Positions 1-10,451 of a stretch of DNA of 64,000 bases are shown here, one piece after another (position 1 is the stretch's first letter; every line of letters starts with the position of its first letter). The notes beneath the pieces are model-generated. The model saw only the letters and a list, made by a program, of their open reading frames with translations, had not been told where the DNA came from and made no database searches. Source of the stretch: Posidonia oceanica (taxonomy: Eukaryota; Streptophyta; Magnoliopsida; Alismatales; Posidoniaceae); NCBI GenBank assembly GCA_037176725.1, contig JAZBRS010000020.1:90218001-90282000 (forward strand). The letters run 5' to 3'. A program made the position numbers and the translations under genes.

Positions 1-903
1 CTCCAAGGGGTGTAGGGACGGTTGGAGTTCAGAAGATTCCAGAAAAGTGGCAGTTAGTTTGAGTCGCCGGTTGGAGAGGCGCCTAAACCTAGCAACCGCT
101 TGGTCAAAGTGTGGAAGATCCGGGAACAAGGCCACGATAGTTAGTCGCCGATTGAGATGGCGCCTAACAGTTGAGGTGATCGTGTGAAATAACCGTGGAA
201 AAGAGGTTTGAAGGAGACCACGATTGTTAGTCGCCGCATGTAGTGGCGCCTAATGGTCAAGGATCGTGGGGAAGACCGAGGCAGTTCTGCAACCGTCTAG
301 TTGCCTTGTGTGGTGGCGCCTAAAAGTTGAGGGGTTAGTGGGAATTGACCGTGGAAAAGCAACTGCTAGAGTGGTTATGACTGTTAGTCGCCCCTTTGGT
401 GGATGCCTAGTTCAGTCGTCTAATGATGTGGCGCCTAGGTGGGTCACCTCCTCAGTTGGCTACAAGGTAGCTCGCCTGTTGGAAGGACGTCTTTCTTGGT
501 CGCCTCCTTAAATGGCGCCTATGATGGTCACCTCCTCAACTGGCAACTAATAAGCTCAGGTCATTTTCAGCTTTATTTTCCAAGTTTTGGCCAGAGAAAC
601 AAGATAGAAGGTCGGAAAACTGCAGATAGTCTATGAAATCAAGAAGGCATCTCTGTTAACTCATATCTGCCACGAATCTGAGTAGAAATAAAGGATATTC
701 AGGGTACTCGGACTTGCCATGAGTCTGAGTGAGTTGGCTCTGCCACAGCTAACAACCTGAGTCAAGGTAAGATCAAGTGATGCTTGAAGAAATCAAGGAA
801 GATCTAGAAAATGTGTTGTTAAGCCGTAGACATGTGATCTTTAGTGCCTCAGAAGTCCTTGTCCTCTATGAACTTTGGGAAATGCGAAAATGGGATATCT
901 ACA
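1..903 (-). mobile_element. TE-1: partial LTR, family II (TGTAGATATC-type)
   Basis: On the minus strand the sequence starting at 903 reads TGTAGATATCCCATTTTCGC and then follows the LTRs at 21504 and 27502 with moderate divergence, including the stretch with the words 'actcggacttgcc' near 710. No polypurine tract abuts 903, unlike the LTR at 27502, so 903 is best read as the outer 5' end of a minus-strand element or solo LTR inserted into TE-B. About 0.6 kb of the LTR, including the TATA region, lies left of the window. The five bases after the junction (904-908, cacac) are the candidate target-site duplication. Small ORFs here have no recognisable product. Confidence 0.85.
130..540. repeat. 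Repeated GTCGCC...GGCGCC dyad boxes in TE-1 LTR
   Basis: A box of the form GTCGCC, 8-11 bases, GGCGCCTAA recurs several times (for example near 145, 230, 300, 390 and 500), separated by sequence containing 'atcgtggg' and 'gaccgtggaa'. The reverse complement of the same box recurs upstream of the TATA box in the LTR at 21504. This repeated imperfect palindrome lies in the U3 part of the LTR, so it may bind regulatory proteins; that role is inferred only. Confidence 0.6.
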
Positions 904-984
904 CACACCCGCCACGATGGGTTCCTGTTTTCTCTCTGCATTATTCTGCATTCCTCTGCATCGGGCTGGCAGCCCTTACTGCTC

Positions 985-2000
985 AGTGATTGGTCCGTTA
1001 ACCTATCATTCTGCATTCCGCTGCATTGGGTTGGTAGCCTTAACTACTCGGTTGACGCTCGTTAAAATGTCATCCCGCTTTCCCACGTTGCATCGGGCTG
1101 ATAGCCCTAACTATCCAGTGATAAGTCCGTCAACTTATCATCTGGGCTGATAGCCCCAGCTATCCAGTGATGAGTCCGTTAACTCCTCACCAGGCTGGTA
1201 GCCCTAACTGCTCGGTGATAGGTCCGTTAACTTATCATCCATCCTTCACATTTCGATACCAGGGGCATCATTTTCTGCTGCCTTTTGGTATCACTCCCCC
1301 ATCTCACCAGGCTGGCAGCCCTAACTGCTCGGCAATAGGTCTGATAACCTATCACCCTGCATTTCCCTCTGCATTATCCCATTGCATTCCCCACCGGCAT
1401 TGCACCTCGCACGGTAAGCCCTTACATCCATCTCATTGCATCCGGACTGGTAGCCCCAACTACTCGGCTGACAAACTCGTTAGTTTTGTCTCCACTTGCA
1501 CTTTGATGCCATGGGTGCTTCGGCTGTCCCTTGGTATCGTTCATCGATACAAGGGGCATCTTTATTTGGCTATCCTCTAGTATCACATTTCCATCTGCAT
1601 CCGGGCTGACATCCCCAACTGTTATGGGATCGTCTACGGACCTCTACCACACCTTTGGGTATGGTATTCCCGTTGCATTCATGGTTGCAAGTCATCCCAC
1701 TGGTCACCACCTCTCTTGCCTGATAGACTTGCTGGCTTGTTACTGCCTTCGATACTAAGTGCGTCTGGTAGCCCCTTGGTATCGTCTCACCCTCATCGAG
1801 CTGATAGCCCCAGCTATCCAGTGATGAGTCTGTTAACTCCTCATCGGGCTGATAGCCTTAACTATCTGGTGATGAGTCCGTTAATTCCTCATCGGGCTGA
1901 TATCCCTAATTATCCGGTGATGAGTCTGTTAACTCCTCAACGGGTTGATAGCCCCAACTATCCGACGATAGGTCCGTTAACTTATCACCTTTCGTCGTAG
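985..2000 (+). repeat. Diverged tandem array with GATAAGTCCG hairpins (TE-B)
   Basis: Units of about 46-48 bp alternate a short hairpin GGGCT-gat-AGCCC with a second one such as GATAAGT-CCGTCA-ACTTATC (near 1120-1141) or GATAGGT-CCGTTA-ACTTATC, which keeps pairing by a G-U wobble. Units are best preserved at 1085-1240 and 1795-1985. Between them lie 'gtatc'-containing segments. The same unit type is found on the opposite strand in TE-A at 7765-7910, so it is an inherited component of these elements. Confidence 0.75.
1528..1555 (+). other. Conserved CCTTGGTATC hairpin (TE-B copy)
   Basis: CCCTTGGTATCG (1528-1539) pairs with CGATACAAGGG (1545-1555) around a five-base loop, with one bulged G. 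Equivalent hairpins occur in TE-A at 10426-10451 and TE-G at 43975-44001, at the same place relative to the hairpin array and a 'gttttgtctcca'-type sequence. Function unknown. Confidence 0.6.
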
Positions 2001-2103
2001 TGTAATAGCATTATGTTGCATGGCATTAGCATCTCATAGCATAACATCATATAGCTTCCTTGTATCCCTCGTAGAGTCAGTCCTAGTATTGCATCTCATC
2101 ATC

Positions 2104-2600
2104 ACATGGACATCGCGCGCTTAGGATCTGAACCCCTGGTTCACATATTGCCTATGGTAGCATCCTCAGCACCTGCAAAAGTTCTTACGGCTTTGCCTGC
2201 TTCGGATGGCACCCGCAGTAGTGCGCGGCCCAGGATCATTTTCTATGTTTCGCGTGCCCAGCATCCCATTGTATATACACTGCATCTCATGGCATAACAT
2301 TGCATAACATCTGCATTCTTATTGTGCTGCTACTCCTTTGTAGTCATTACACCAACTCCCGCATTCCGTTTCCTGGACATGGCGTGCTTAGGAAACCGAA
2401 CCCCTGATTGCGCATTGCTTAAAGTGGCATCTTCAGCACCCGCATCTCTCTGTAGCCTGCCGGCTTAAGATGACACCCATGGTAGTGCATGGCCAGGATC
2501 GCTTCCTTGGCATTACGTGCCCGCCATCGCATGCTCATCCATAGCATTTTACTTTCAGCATCTTATTCTCAACACCTGCACCACCTTCGCCTACAGCAAA
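2104..2600 (+). repeat. Diverged direct duplication of about 270 bp (TE-B)
   Basis: The segment from 2104 ('acatggacatcgcgcgctta') is repeated from about 2376 ('acatggcgtgcttagga'). Both copies carry 'gaacccctg', 'tcagcacc' and 'gcatggccagg / gcggcccagg' words. A weaker third copy may start near 2567. It is non-coding sequence of the 3' internal region. Confidence 0.55.
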
Positions 2601-2990
2601 AGCTTGGCAAATGGCACCCCCACGCTAGAGCTGTACACCACTCAACGCACTTCGTCGTCTGGCCTTCCTGCATTGCCCAGCGACACCCTTTGCATTGCAT
2701 TGCATTTTCCGCCTCACCACGTGCATGCATCACCCGCTTTCCCCTAGTGGAGTACAGCGCAATAAGCATTAGCGTAGGCATCACATCTACATTGGCACCA
2801 TACACTAGTCTTTGCATTGGCACAGCATCCTAGTGTTCGCATTTGCATCTGCATTCGGCAACGAGTCATGATTTTTGGTGCATCCACTGAATAAGTGACT
2901 CACGCCTATAGCAACATTGGCCTCTTATCGATGTCAGGAGGGGGTGTCTTGTGAACCCTGAGCCACGGTCTTGCTATGCTTGACCTTGCT

Positions 2991-3004
2991 CAGGGATGGG
3001 CATC
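2991..3004 (+). other. Polypurine tract of TE-B
   Basis: CAGGGATGGGCATC directly precedes the LTR start TGTAGACACC at 3005. The same junction motif (purines, then GGGGCATC, then TGTAGA) is present at TE-A, TE-G and TE-D/E, which makes this LTR the 3' LTR. In LTR retrotransposons this tract primes plus-strand DNA synthesis. Confidence 0.8.
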
Positions 3005-5580
3005 TGTAGACACCCCAATTTGACACTTGGCGGTGGATCAAACTTGGAGGAACAAGCTCGAAAGCGGCGGATCCAACCTTTCCACCAAAACTGACCCAAG
3101 TTGACCCAAAACCAACCCAAAACCATCCAATTCGCATTTCACATCTTAACCTAAGTCTTAGCCCAACCTAAGCCCAATAGCAGCCCAACCTACTGAGTGG
3201 CACGCTCAGGTGCCGCATGCACAAGCGACTGGACTCGGTCGCAACTCTAAGTGGCGACTGAGTTTGGCGCCATGTGTGGAGGCGACTGGATTCTAACTTA
3301 GACCACCACCCAAGCCTCATCGCCATGGGCACTGTCGGTCACCGTTTCCTGCCACACCCGTCCCCTCGCCACTTACTCCTCACTCCCGGCCACGCACTAC
3401 GTGCCAAGATCCACTAACTCCCTGGCACGGTGTCAACACCTCGCCGGTGGACATCCCGCACTCACCACCCTCACTGCCACCACCGCCTGCAACCTGCCAC
3501 CGACGACCTTCGCCGTCCTCGACCTGCACCCACTTACTTCCTCGACTGCCAAGCCCCCTCACACCACTCACTGCCCATCCTCTACCACGATTGGCTATTG
3601 CCAGAGCCAATAGGTGGAGGAACCCATTCCAATTCACACAGAATCACAACCCCTGGACACATTTTGCACACAGCCAACCCAATTTCCTTCTCCTCCCTTG
3701 CCACTCGCACCAGAGTGTGTAGAGGCAATCTAGAAATACTCACACACTCCCTAGCTTCCTTCCAAGCCTATCAAACTTCACTTTCGCATCCCGGACCGCC
3801 GTAACGACCCCACCGCCATTCCTCCTTGTCTGCTGTCGGCCAACATTGCCAGAAGCCGCTCTGTGGTGCCAAACTCCTCCAAACTCCGTGCACACCATCT
3901 CCTGGTCGCCACGAACGTAGCTCGATCAACTCGAGCATCCGCCGCTGCCTCCACCGCCACCGTGACCTCCACGTCCGTGCGATCCGGCGAGTTAGGTCGA
4001 GGGGCACATTCGTGCATCTCCGCAGGTGAGCGATCCCACCACTGACTTCGTATTGTACCGTGCATGCTTCCTAGCTGGTTTCTTAGATTTTATTGTGCTT
4101 AGCTTAGCCATTGTTGGCCATCTTCTCCGGCACCAGAGGATTGCTAGGTTAGGCACTGCAGTAAGTGACGACTGACCAGTGCCTTCGTCTGCTGGATGGC
4201 CGGACTTTGGGCCGCCGCTTCGGCCGACCCAGAGCTCCATTTTATTTTATTTTTGTATGTCTGTGATCGTGAATGTTTGCTCTTTAAGATTGCATGCTTA
4301 GATCATAGTTTTGCATAGCCATGGGTTCCAGATCTGGTCCCAAAGTTGGCTGTTCGAATAGCCTGAGTTGCAGTGCTGGCGTCACTAACACCAGCGACTC
4401 ACATGCAACTCTTGGCTGTTCCTTCGGCCAATCTTTGGACCATCGTATCTTGCGACCTAGGTGTCCATTTTGCATTCTGTTTGCATACTTGTGTTCCTGA
4501 TCATGCCATCTTTATTTCCATGAATTTAGTTTGTCATTTCGCATCATCTAGCAAGCTTGTTTTCGGCCATGAAACTCGCTATCTGGAAACACTATGCGTG
4601 CCTCTATCGCGAGCTTCCGAGGCGACAAGCTCAGACGCCGCTCACACCGGCGACTGGCTTTAGTTGCTGCTCTGACAGGCGCCAGGTGCCTTGCCGATCT
4701 CACCGGCGAGATGCACTACCGCCACTCAGGGCAGCGACCAGGCCTGCAGTTCAAACAATGGCCGAGCCACCCTTGTTTGCTGCTTTGCATTTTGTTCATT
4801 CCGCTCGCCTGTTTGCAGATTTGTTCCCCGAGCTTGTTTATCATCGCTTTGCCGCATTTCTGCTTTGATTAGATCTCTAGCATATTTTCAAAGCTTGCAT
4901 CATTTACAAACCCATGTCGCATGTCACTTTGCCTTGCATGGTTTTATCCGTTGTTTTGTTTTCCGCCTGCATTGCATTAGGGCGATGATGCTTACTGTCT
5001 AGAGTTCTTACGAACCAGGGCACGCCCGGTTCGGAACACTGGCAGCGCTGCTGAGCACATAGACTCCATGTTTAATTTCAATCATGCATCATGACATCTT
5101 AAGCATATTAAGCAAGTTTAAGCATTCATTAGGCATTCATAGCATCTCTCGCCCCTCGGGCGTACAGTAAAGGCAAGCAATTATTGACAACCTGCATATG
5201 TGAGCGAGAAGCCTAAGAAAGACTGATTTCGGACGTATCAGGGGTGCCTAACACCTTCCCTGTGCGTAACAGGAGTCCTTACCCTTTCTCATGGCCTGCA
5301 ATGACCATCATGCCATCATCCTAGGCACGAGTCATATCATTGCATATCATTGCATCCTTTTGCATGGTTTCCATGCATTTCCCTGGTCTTCCTTGTCTCC
5401 TGCTTTAATAGACTAGGTGGCGACTCTGATTTTGCTTTATCTTTGTTTTTTCCTCTTTTCCTGGTGTTATCGAGTAGAATTTGCTTCCTCGGATCCACTC
5501 GCTTATAGTGACCTACTTTTAGTTGGTGCACACGAGCTTTGGCATCGTGCATGGACATGCCGATTTTTTGGGTTACTACA
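3005..5580 (+). mobile_element. TE-B: 3' LTR, family I (TGTAGACACC...TTACTACA)
   Basis: The LTR runs from TGTAGACACCCC to GGTTACTACA, 2,576 bp with canonical TG..CA ends. It starts with a C/A-rich section (3080-3190), has a GC-rich section (3300-4040), and ends in the block conserved in all family-I LTRs (about 4985-5345). The sequence after 5580 does not continue as a primer-binding site but as the antisense LTR of TE-A, so TE-B is inserted in TE-A. Candidate target-site duplication: ggcga at 5581-5585. Confidence 0.9.
4985..5345 (+). other. Conserved LTR 3' block with GAACC/GGTTC hairpin (TE-B)
   Basis: This block contains 'gatgcttactgtctagagtt', the hairpin at 5011-5033 (CGAACC, bulged A, GGG, CACG loop, CCC, GGTTCG), 'ctcgcccctcgggcgtacag', GGGGTGCCTAACACCTTCC and 'aggcacgagtcat'. 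The same words occur in order in the LTRs of TE-C, TE-F, TE-G (both) and TE-H. Its position at the 3' end of the LTR fits R/U5, so it would be transcribed at the 5' end of the genomic RNA; this is inference. Confidence 0.75.
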
Positions 5581-7407
5581 GGCGACGAAGGCTGCTACAG
5601 GCTTGCCAGACAGCAAGCTTTGCCGACCGACCAAGTCATGCAAACGGCCGTGAAACCTGCAAACAAGCATTCACATAGATAGATGGCATAACATGGAACA
5701 CATTCATGCAATCAAAATGTAAAACAAGCCTCTGGCTCACGTGATATGCCGGCGCAAAGTCGGGTCGAGAGACAGTGAAAATACACAGTTGAGTCACCGC
5801 TGTGAGTGGCGACACGACTGGCAGTCCCTTGGTTGGAGTTCAGCGCCAAACCACGCATCGATGGCGGTGCCTAAAATCAAACCAATGACCTGGGAAGCTC
5901 GACGGTGTTCCCAGGAACACATCATATATTTAGATTCGAAAATAACCCACTGGATCGCTCCACCCACCTAACGGGTTTCCTCGCCGGTGGTCGACGCTTC
6001 TGGCTGCCATGGAGGAGGTCGGGGAGCTTCGGAGCTTACGCACAGCTCACGGGAAGTTAGGGTGGAGGTGAGACGAAACCAAGGAAGCAAACAGAATTGA
6101 AAACAAGCAAGTGTGCACTTCCCACCACCTTATTGCCGTCGACGGCTGGTGACATCGGCTGTTCGGCCATAAGGGAGGCCAAGAGCATGATGGGTAGCAT
6201 TTGGGATGTCGGCGGATGGTGGGGAAGGAAGGTGCAAGTGTTGTGAAGCTAACGGGATAAAAAATGAGGGGATCCGGGCTTCCATGGAGGCTTCTTCGAC
6301 GTGCCGGAGCTCGCGGGTGTCGTCGGCCGTGTCGACAGCAGCGAGCCTGAGAGCTTCCCTAGAGCACAGAGGAGGCTCGGGGAAGGTCGGTCATGCAAGG
6401 GGGTGTGTGTGCGAGCTCGGAGACGACCCATGCCACATGATCAATGGCCAGACGGCCTCACATGGGCGGCGGACGTCGCCAGAGCCGAGGAAGATGAAGT
6501 GGAAAATGGCGAAATAAAGCACTAAAAATACGGGAAACAATATGAAAATGGTCCACTACCTACAAGGAACGAAATCAAATGCAAAGGGAAGAGATTACTT
6601 GAGCGGAGAAGGTCGTCTTCTCCAGCTCTGGCGAGGTCCGGCAGAGGAAAACTTGGAAGGCGACGAGTGGGAGGGGCTCTCGGAGGCTCGAAATGCTTGG
6701 GAAAGATCGCTCTCGCACAGGGGAGGCTCTCGGGTTGCTCTAGAGGTCGGTTGGCTTGCGAATTATGGAGGAGAAGTGTCAGAAACTGTGTTGGGTTCGT
6801 CGATTTTGTTCGGCGAGCTCTGTCAGGTGGTAGGCGGCGTCGTCAGGTGGAAGGGATGGTGAGTTAGTGTGGCAGAGATGGCAGAGGACGCGAAAGTCTT
6901 CCAGAAGGGACAGGCAGTAAGTGGCGGAGGGACCGGAGGCGATGGGTAGTAAGTGTTGCAGGTTGGTGGAGGAAGGTGACGGCAAGGCACGTGCGGGAGT
7001 TCGAACAGGTCCCGAGTGGCCGCTCCATTTGGCGACAATGCACATTGCCTCTGAGATAGGTGACAGCACCTAGTCGCTGTTAGGATTGGCGACCGCACTG
7101 AACAGGGCCTGCTGCAATGAAATCCAGGCCCTTTCCCTACAGTTGGGCTGTTAATGGGCTTTAGTTTTAGGTTTAAAGTTTTAGGGTTGGTTTGGGTTTG
7201 ATTTGTTGGTTTTGAAATGGATTTGAATTGCATTTGGTTTTGGATTTGGAATAGGATTTGGAATTTGGATTTGAATAAGGTTGGGATTTGGGATTAAGGT
7301 TGGGACCAAGGTTTGGGATTGGGATTAAGGTTTGGGTTTGCCGCGCCGCAATCCGAGTAAGCCTCCAGAAAGATCCGCCAAGGACCAGTTAAAACGGGGT
7401 GTCTACA
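5581..7407 (-). mobile_element. TE-A: 3' LTR fragment, family I
   Basis: On the minus strand the LTR starts at 7407 with TGTAGACACCCCGTTTTAAC, immediately after a polypurine tract, which identifies it as a 3' LTR. It contains the G/T-rich (sense: C/A-rich) section at 7140-7330 and a GC-rich section at 5970-6900, like the other family-I LTRs. Only 1,827 bp are present because TE-B is inserted at 5580/5581; the rest should lie left of TE-B, outside the window. ORFs in the GC-rich part are not convincing genes. Confidence 0.8.
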
Positions 7408-7421
7408 GATGCCCCTCCCTG
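7408..7421 (-). other. Polypurine tract of TE-A
   Basis: On the minus strand CAGGGAGGGGCATC directly precedes the LTR start at 7407. The sequence matches the TE-G tract at 42261-42274 and shares its core with TE-B. Confidence 0.85.
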
Positions 7422-7764
7422 AGCGAGGTCAAGGGTATTGAGGCCGCTGCTCAGGGTTGACAAGATACCTCGCCGAACCGGCAGAGCACAGATGCTATCG
7501 GCGTGAGTCACTTATCTGGCAAATACACTAGAAGTCATGACTCGTTGCCGCAATGCGAATGCAAAGGCAAATGCAAGTGTAGATGCTGATGCATGATGTA
7601 ATGTTGATGCTGATACGAGACTGATGCTGATACAAGATCCACACTAATGCTCGCCACGCTGGACTTTGCTAGGGGTGACGCGGGCGATGCGTGCATGCGA
7701 GGCTGGTGTTGCTATCTAGCATGTGATGCTGGTACTACTACCTAACATGCGATGCTGATGCAAT

Positions 7765-7910
7765 GAACTATGAGTTGATAGACTCATCACTGGATAGTTT
7801 GGGTTATCAGCCCAAAGAGTTGACGGACTCGTCACCGGATAGTTTGGGCTATCGACCTAAGGAGTTGATGGACTCGTCACCAGATAGTTTGGGTTATCAG
7901 CCCGAAAAAG
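7765..7910 (-). repeat. Three 46-bp tandem units (TE-A)
   Basis: Three copies of 'gttgatggactcgtcac' followed by 'cggatagtttgggctatc' lie in tandem. On the element's sense strand they read like the TE-B units (GGGCTGATAGCCC..., GATGAGTCCGTCAACTC). They mark the 3' edge of the hairpin-array region. Confidence 0.7.
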
Positions 7911-8029
7911 GACGCCTGACATTGTGATGGGTGTCAATTGAGCAGTTGGGGCTACCAGCCCGAAGGAGAAAGAGGATAGCTTGTCCTCACCCAAGGAAGC
8001 AAGGAAGCGGGACTCTAGCAGAGTCGCAC

Positions 8030-8300
8030 GAAAGAAAAAGGGGCAAATTTCACTGCTGAGAATGCAAGCAAGAAAGGGGGCATCATTTCCTGCCGAGAAA
8101 GCAAGCAAGAGAAGGGGGCATCATTTCCTGCTGAGAAAGCAAGCAAGAGAAGGGGGCATCCTTTCCTGCCGAGAAAGCAAGCAAGAGAAGGGAGCATCCT
8201 TTCCTGCCGAGAAAGCAAGTAAGAAAAGGGGAATCTTTTCCTGCCAAGAAAGCAAGAAAAGGGGGCATCCTTTCCTACCGAGAAGGCAAGCAAGCGGGAC
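8030..8300. repeat. 38-bp tandem array (TE-A)
   Basis: About seven units of 38 bp with the core 'gagaaagcaagcaagagaag' and 'gggggcatcctttcctgcc' start at about 8057, 8095, 8133, 8171, 8209 and onward. Because 38 is not a multiple of three, three reading frames stay open on the minus strand and give artefactual ORFs. A diverged single copy of this material is in TE-G at 42640-42725. Confidence 0.85.
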
Positions 8301-8335
8301 TCCGTCCGCCTGGAGCGAAGTCACGCAAAGGATGA

Positions 8336-10330
8336 TGATTGGTAAGTTTCGGACTTACCAACCGGGAAGGGCACGATGTGATAAATGATAGGTTTCGGAC
8401 CTATCGACCGCAAAGGGAAGAAAAGTGATAAGTTTTGGACTTATCAACCGGAGGAATAGGTTTTGGACCTATCGACTGCAAGGGAAAAGAAAAAGTGATA
8501 AGTTTCAGACTTATCGACCGGAAAGGATGAGTTTTAGACCCATTGACTAGAAAGCAAAAGAAAAAGTGATAAGTTTTGGACTTATCAACCGGAAAGGATG
8601 AGTTCTGGACCCATCGACTAGAAAAGCAAAAGAAAAAGTGATAAGTTTCAGACTTATTGACCGGAAAGGATGAGTTTCGGACTCATCGACCGGAAAACAA
8701 AAGAAAAAGTGATAAGTTTCGGACATATCGACCGAAAGGATGACTTTTGGACTCATCGATCGGAAAACAAAAGAAAAAGTGATAAATTTCGGACTTATCG
8801 ATCGGAAAGGATGAGTTTTGGACCCATCGACCGAAACAGCAAAAGAAAAAGTGATAAGTTTCGGACTTATCGATCAGAAAGGATGAGTTTCGGACCCATT
8901 GACTAGAAAAGCAAAAGAAAGAGTGATAAGGTTCGGACTTATCGACTAGAAAGGATGAGTTTCAGACCCATCGATCGGAAAAGCAAAATAAAAAGTGATA
9001 AGTTTCGGACTTATCGACCGGAAAGGCAAAAGAAAAAGTGATAAGTTTCGGACTTATCGACCAAAAAGGATGAGTTTCGGACCCATCGATTGGAAAAGCA
9101 AAAGAAAAAGTGATAAGTTTCGGACTTATCAACCAGAAAGGATGAGTTTCAGACCCATCGACCGGAAAAGCCAAAGAAAAAGTGATAAGTTTCGGACTTA
9201 TCGACCGGAAAGGATGAGTTTCGGACCCAACGACTGTAAAAGCAAAAGAAAAAGTGATAAGTTTCGGACTTATCGACTAGAAAAGCAAAAGAAAATGTGA
9301 TAAGTTTCGGACTTATCGACCGGAAAGGATGTGTTTCGGACCCAACGACCAAAAAAGCAAAAGAAAAAGTGATAAGTTTCAGACTTATCGACGGGAAAGG
9401 ATGAGCTTCCGACTCATCAACCGGAAAAGCAAAAGAAAAAGTAATAAGTTTCGGACTTATCGACCGGAAAGGATGAGTTTCGGACCCATCGATCGAAAAG
9501 CAAAAGAAAAAGTGATAAGTTTCGGACTTATCGACCTAAAAAGCAAAAGAAAAAGTGATAAGTTACGGACTTATCGACTGGAAAGAATGAGTTTTGGACT
9601 CATCAACCAGAAAACAAAAGAAAAAGTGATAAGTTTCGGACTTATCGACCGGAAAGGATGAGTTTCGAACTCATCGACCGGAAAACAAAAGAAAAAGTGA
9701 TAAGTTTTGGACTTATCGACCAGAAAGGATGAGTTTCAGACCCATTGATCGGAAAAGCAAAAGAAAAAGTGATAAGTTTCGGACTTATCGACCGGAAAGG
9801 ATGAGTTTCGGACCCATCGATCGGAAAATAAAAAAAAAGTGATAAGTTTCAGACTTATCGACCAGAAATGATGAGTTTCAGACCCATCGATCGGAAAACG
9901 AAAGAAAAAGTGATAAGTTTCGGACTTATCGACTGGAAAGGATGTGTTTCGGACCCATCGACCTGAAAGCAAAAGAGATAATTTTCGGACTTATCGACCG
10001 GAAAGGATGAGTTTCGGACCCATCGACCTGAAAGCAAAAGAAAATGTGATAATTTTCGGACTTATCGACCGGAAAGGATGAGTTTCGGACCCTTCGACCA
10101 GAAAAGCAAAAGAAAAAGTGATAAGTTTCGGACTTATCGATCGGAAAGGATGAGTTTCGGACCCATCGACCGGAAAACAAATGAAAAAGTGATAAGTTTC
10201 GGACTTATCGACCGAAAAGGATGAGTTTCGGACCCATCGACCGGAAAACAAAAGAAAAGTGATAAGTTTCAGACTTATCGACCGGAAAGGATGAGTTTCG
10301 GACCCATCGACCAAAAAAGCAAAAGAAAAA
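8336..10330. repeat. About 27 copies of a 72-bp double-hairpin unit (TE-A)
   Basis: Each unit holds two short inverted repeats followed by a spacer like 'aaaagcaaaagaaaaagt'. On the sense (minus) strand the first is GATAAGT-CCGAA-ACTTATC (7-bp perfect stem). The second is GATGGGT-CCGAA-ACTCATC, which pairs throughout if one G-U is allowed, or GATGAGT..ACTCATC in some copies. Both end in 'ccggtcg'. Units vary by point changes and a few lost halves (for example near 9010 and 9530). The array lies between the accessory ORF and the polypurine tract, so it would be in the 3' untranslated part of the element RNA. Confidence 0.9.
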
Positions 10331-10425
10331 GGAAAAAGGGCATTAGTAGATGAACCTGTGACAGTTAGGGATGTCAGCCGGGGAAAGATGGGGGAGTGAT
10401 ACCATAGGGTAACAAAAAATGTTGG

Positions 10426-10451
10426 CCCTGGTATCAGGAAGGATACCAGGG
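10426..10451 (-). other. Conserved CCCTGGTATC hairpin (TE-A copy)
   Basis: CCCTGGTATC (10426-10435) and GATACCAGGG (10442-10451) form a perfect 10-bp stem around six bases. Homologous positions in TE-G (43975-44001) and TE-B (1528-1555) keep a stem despite sequence changes. Function unknown. Confidence 0.7.

Larger units (their letters stand above)
904..3004 (+). mobile_element. TE-B: 3' internal region of a plus-strand Tat-type element, non-coding
   Basis: This stretch lies between the TE-1 insertion and the 3' LTR at 3005. It resembles, in the opposite orientation, the regions between the accessory ORF and the polypurine tract of TE-A (7408-10860) and TE-G (42261-44370). Shared parts are the 'gataagtccg..aacttatc' hairpins, the 'ttggtatcg..cgatac' hairpin near 1540, and a 'gagtgactcac' motif near 2890. 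It carries no credible coding region. The coding part of TE-B would lie left of the window, beyond TE-1. Confidence 0.8.

Noticed and set aside
7140..7330. Interstitial telomere-like sequence (tttaggg/aaccct words), also 15116-15250 and 41880-42240
   Set aside because: Irregular G/T-rich words without a run of the heptamer; they sit at the start of each family-I LTR.
8336..10330. CRISPR-like array
   Set aside because: No unique spacers between repeats, plant context, no cas genes; it is a tandem hairpin repeat in a retrotransposon.
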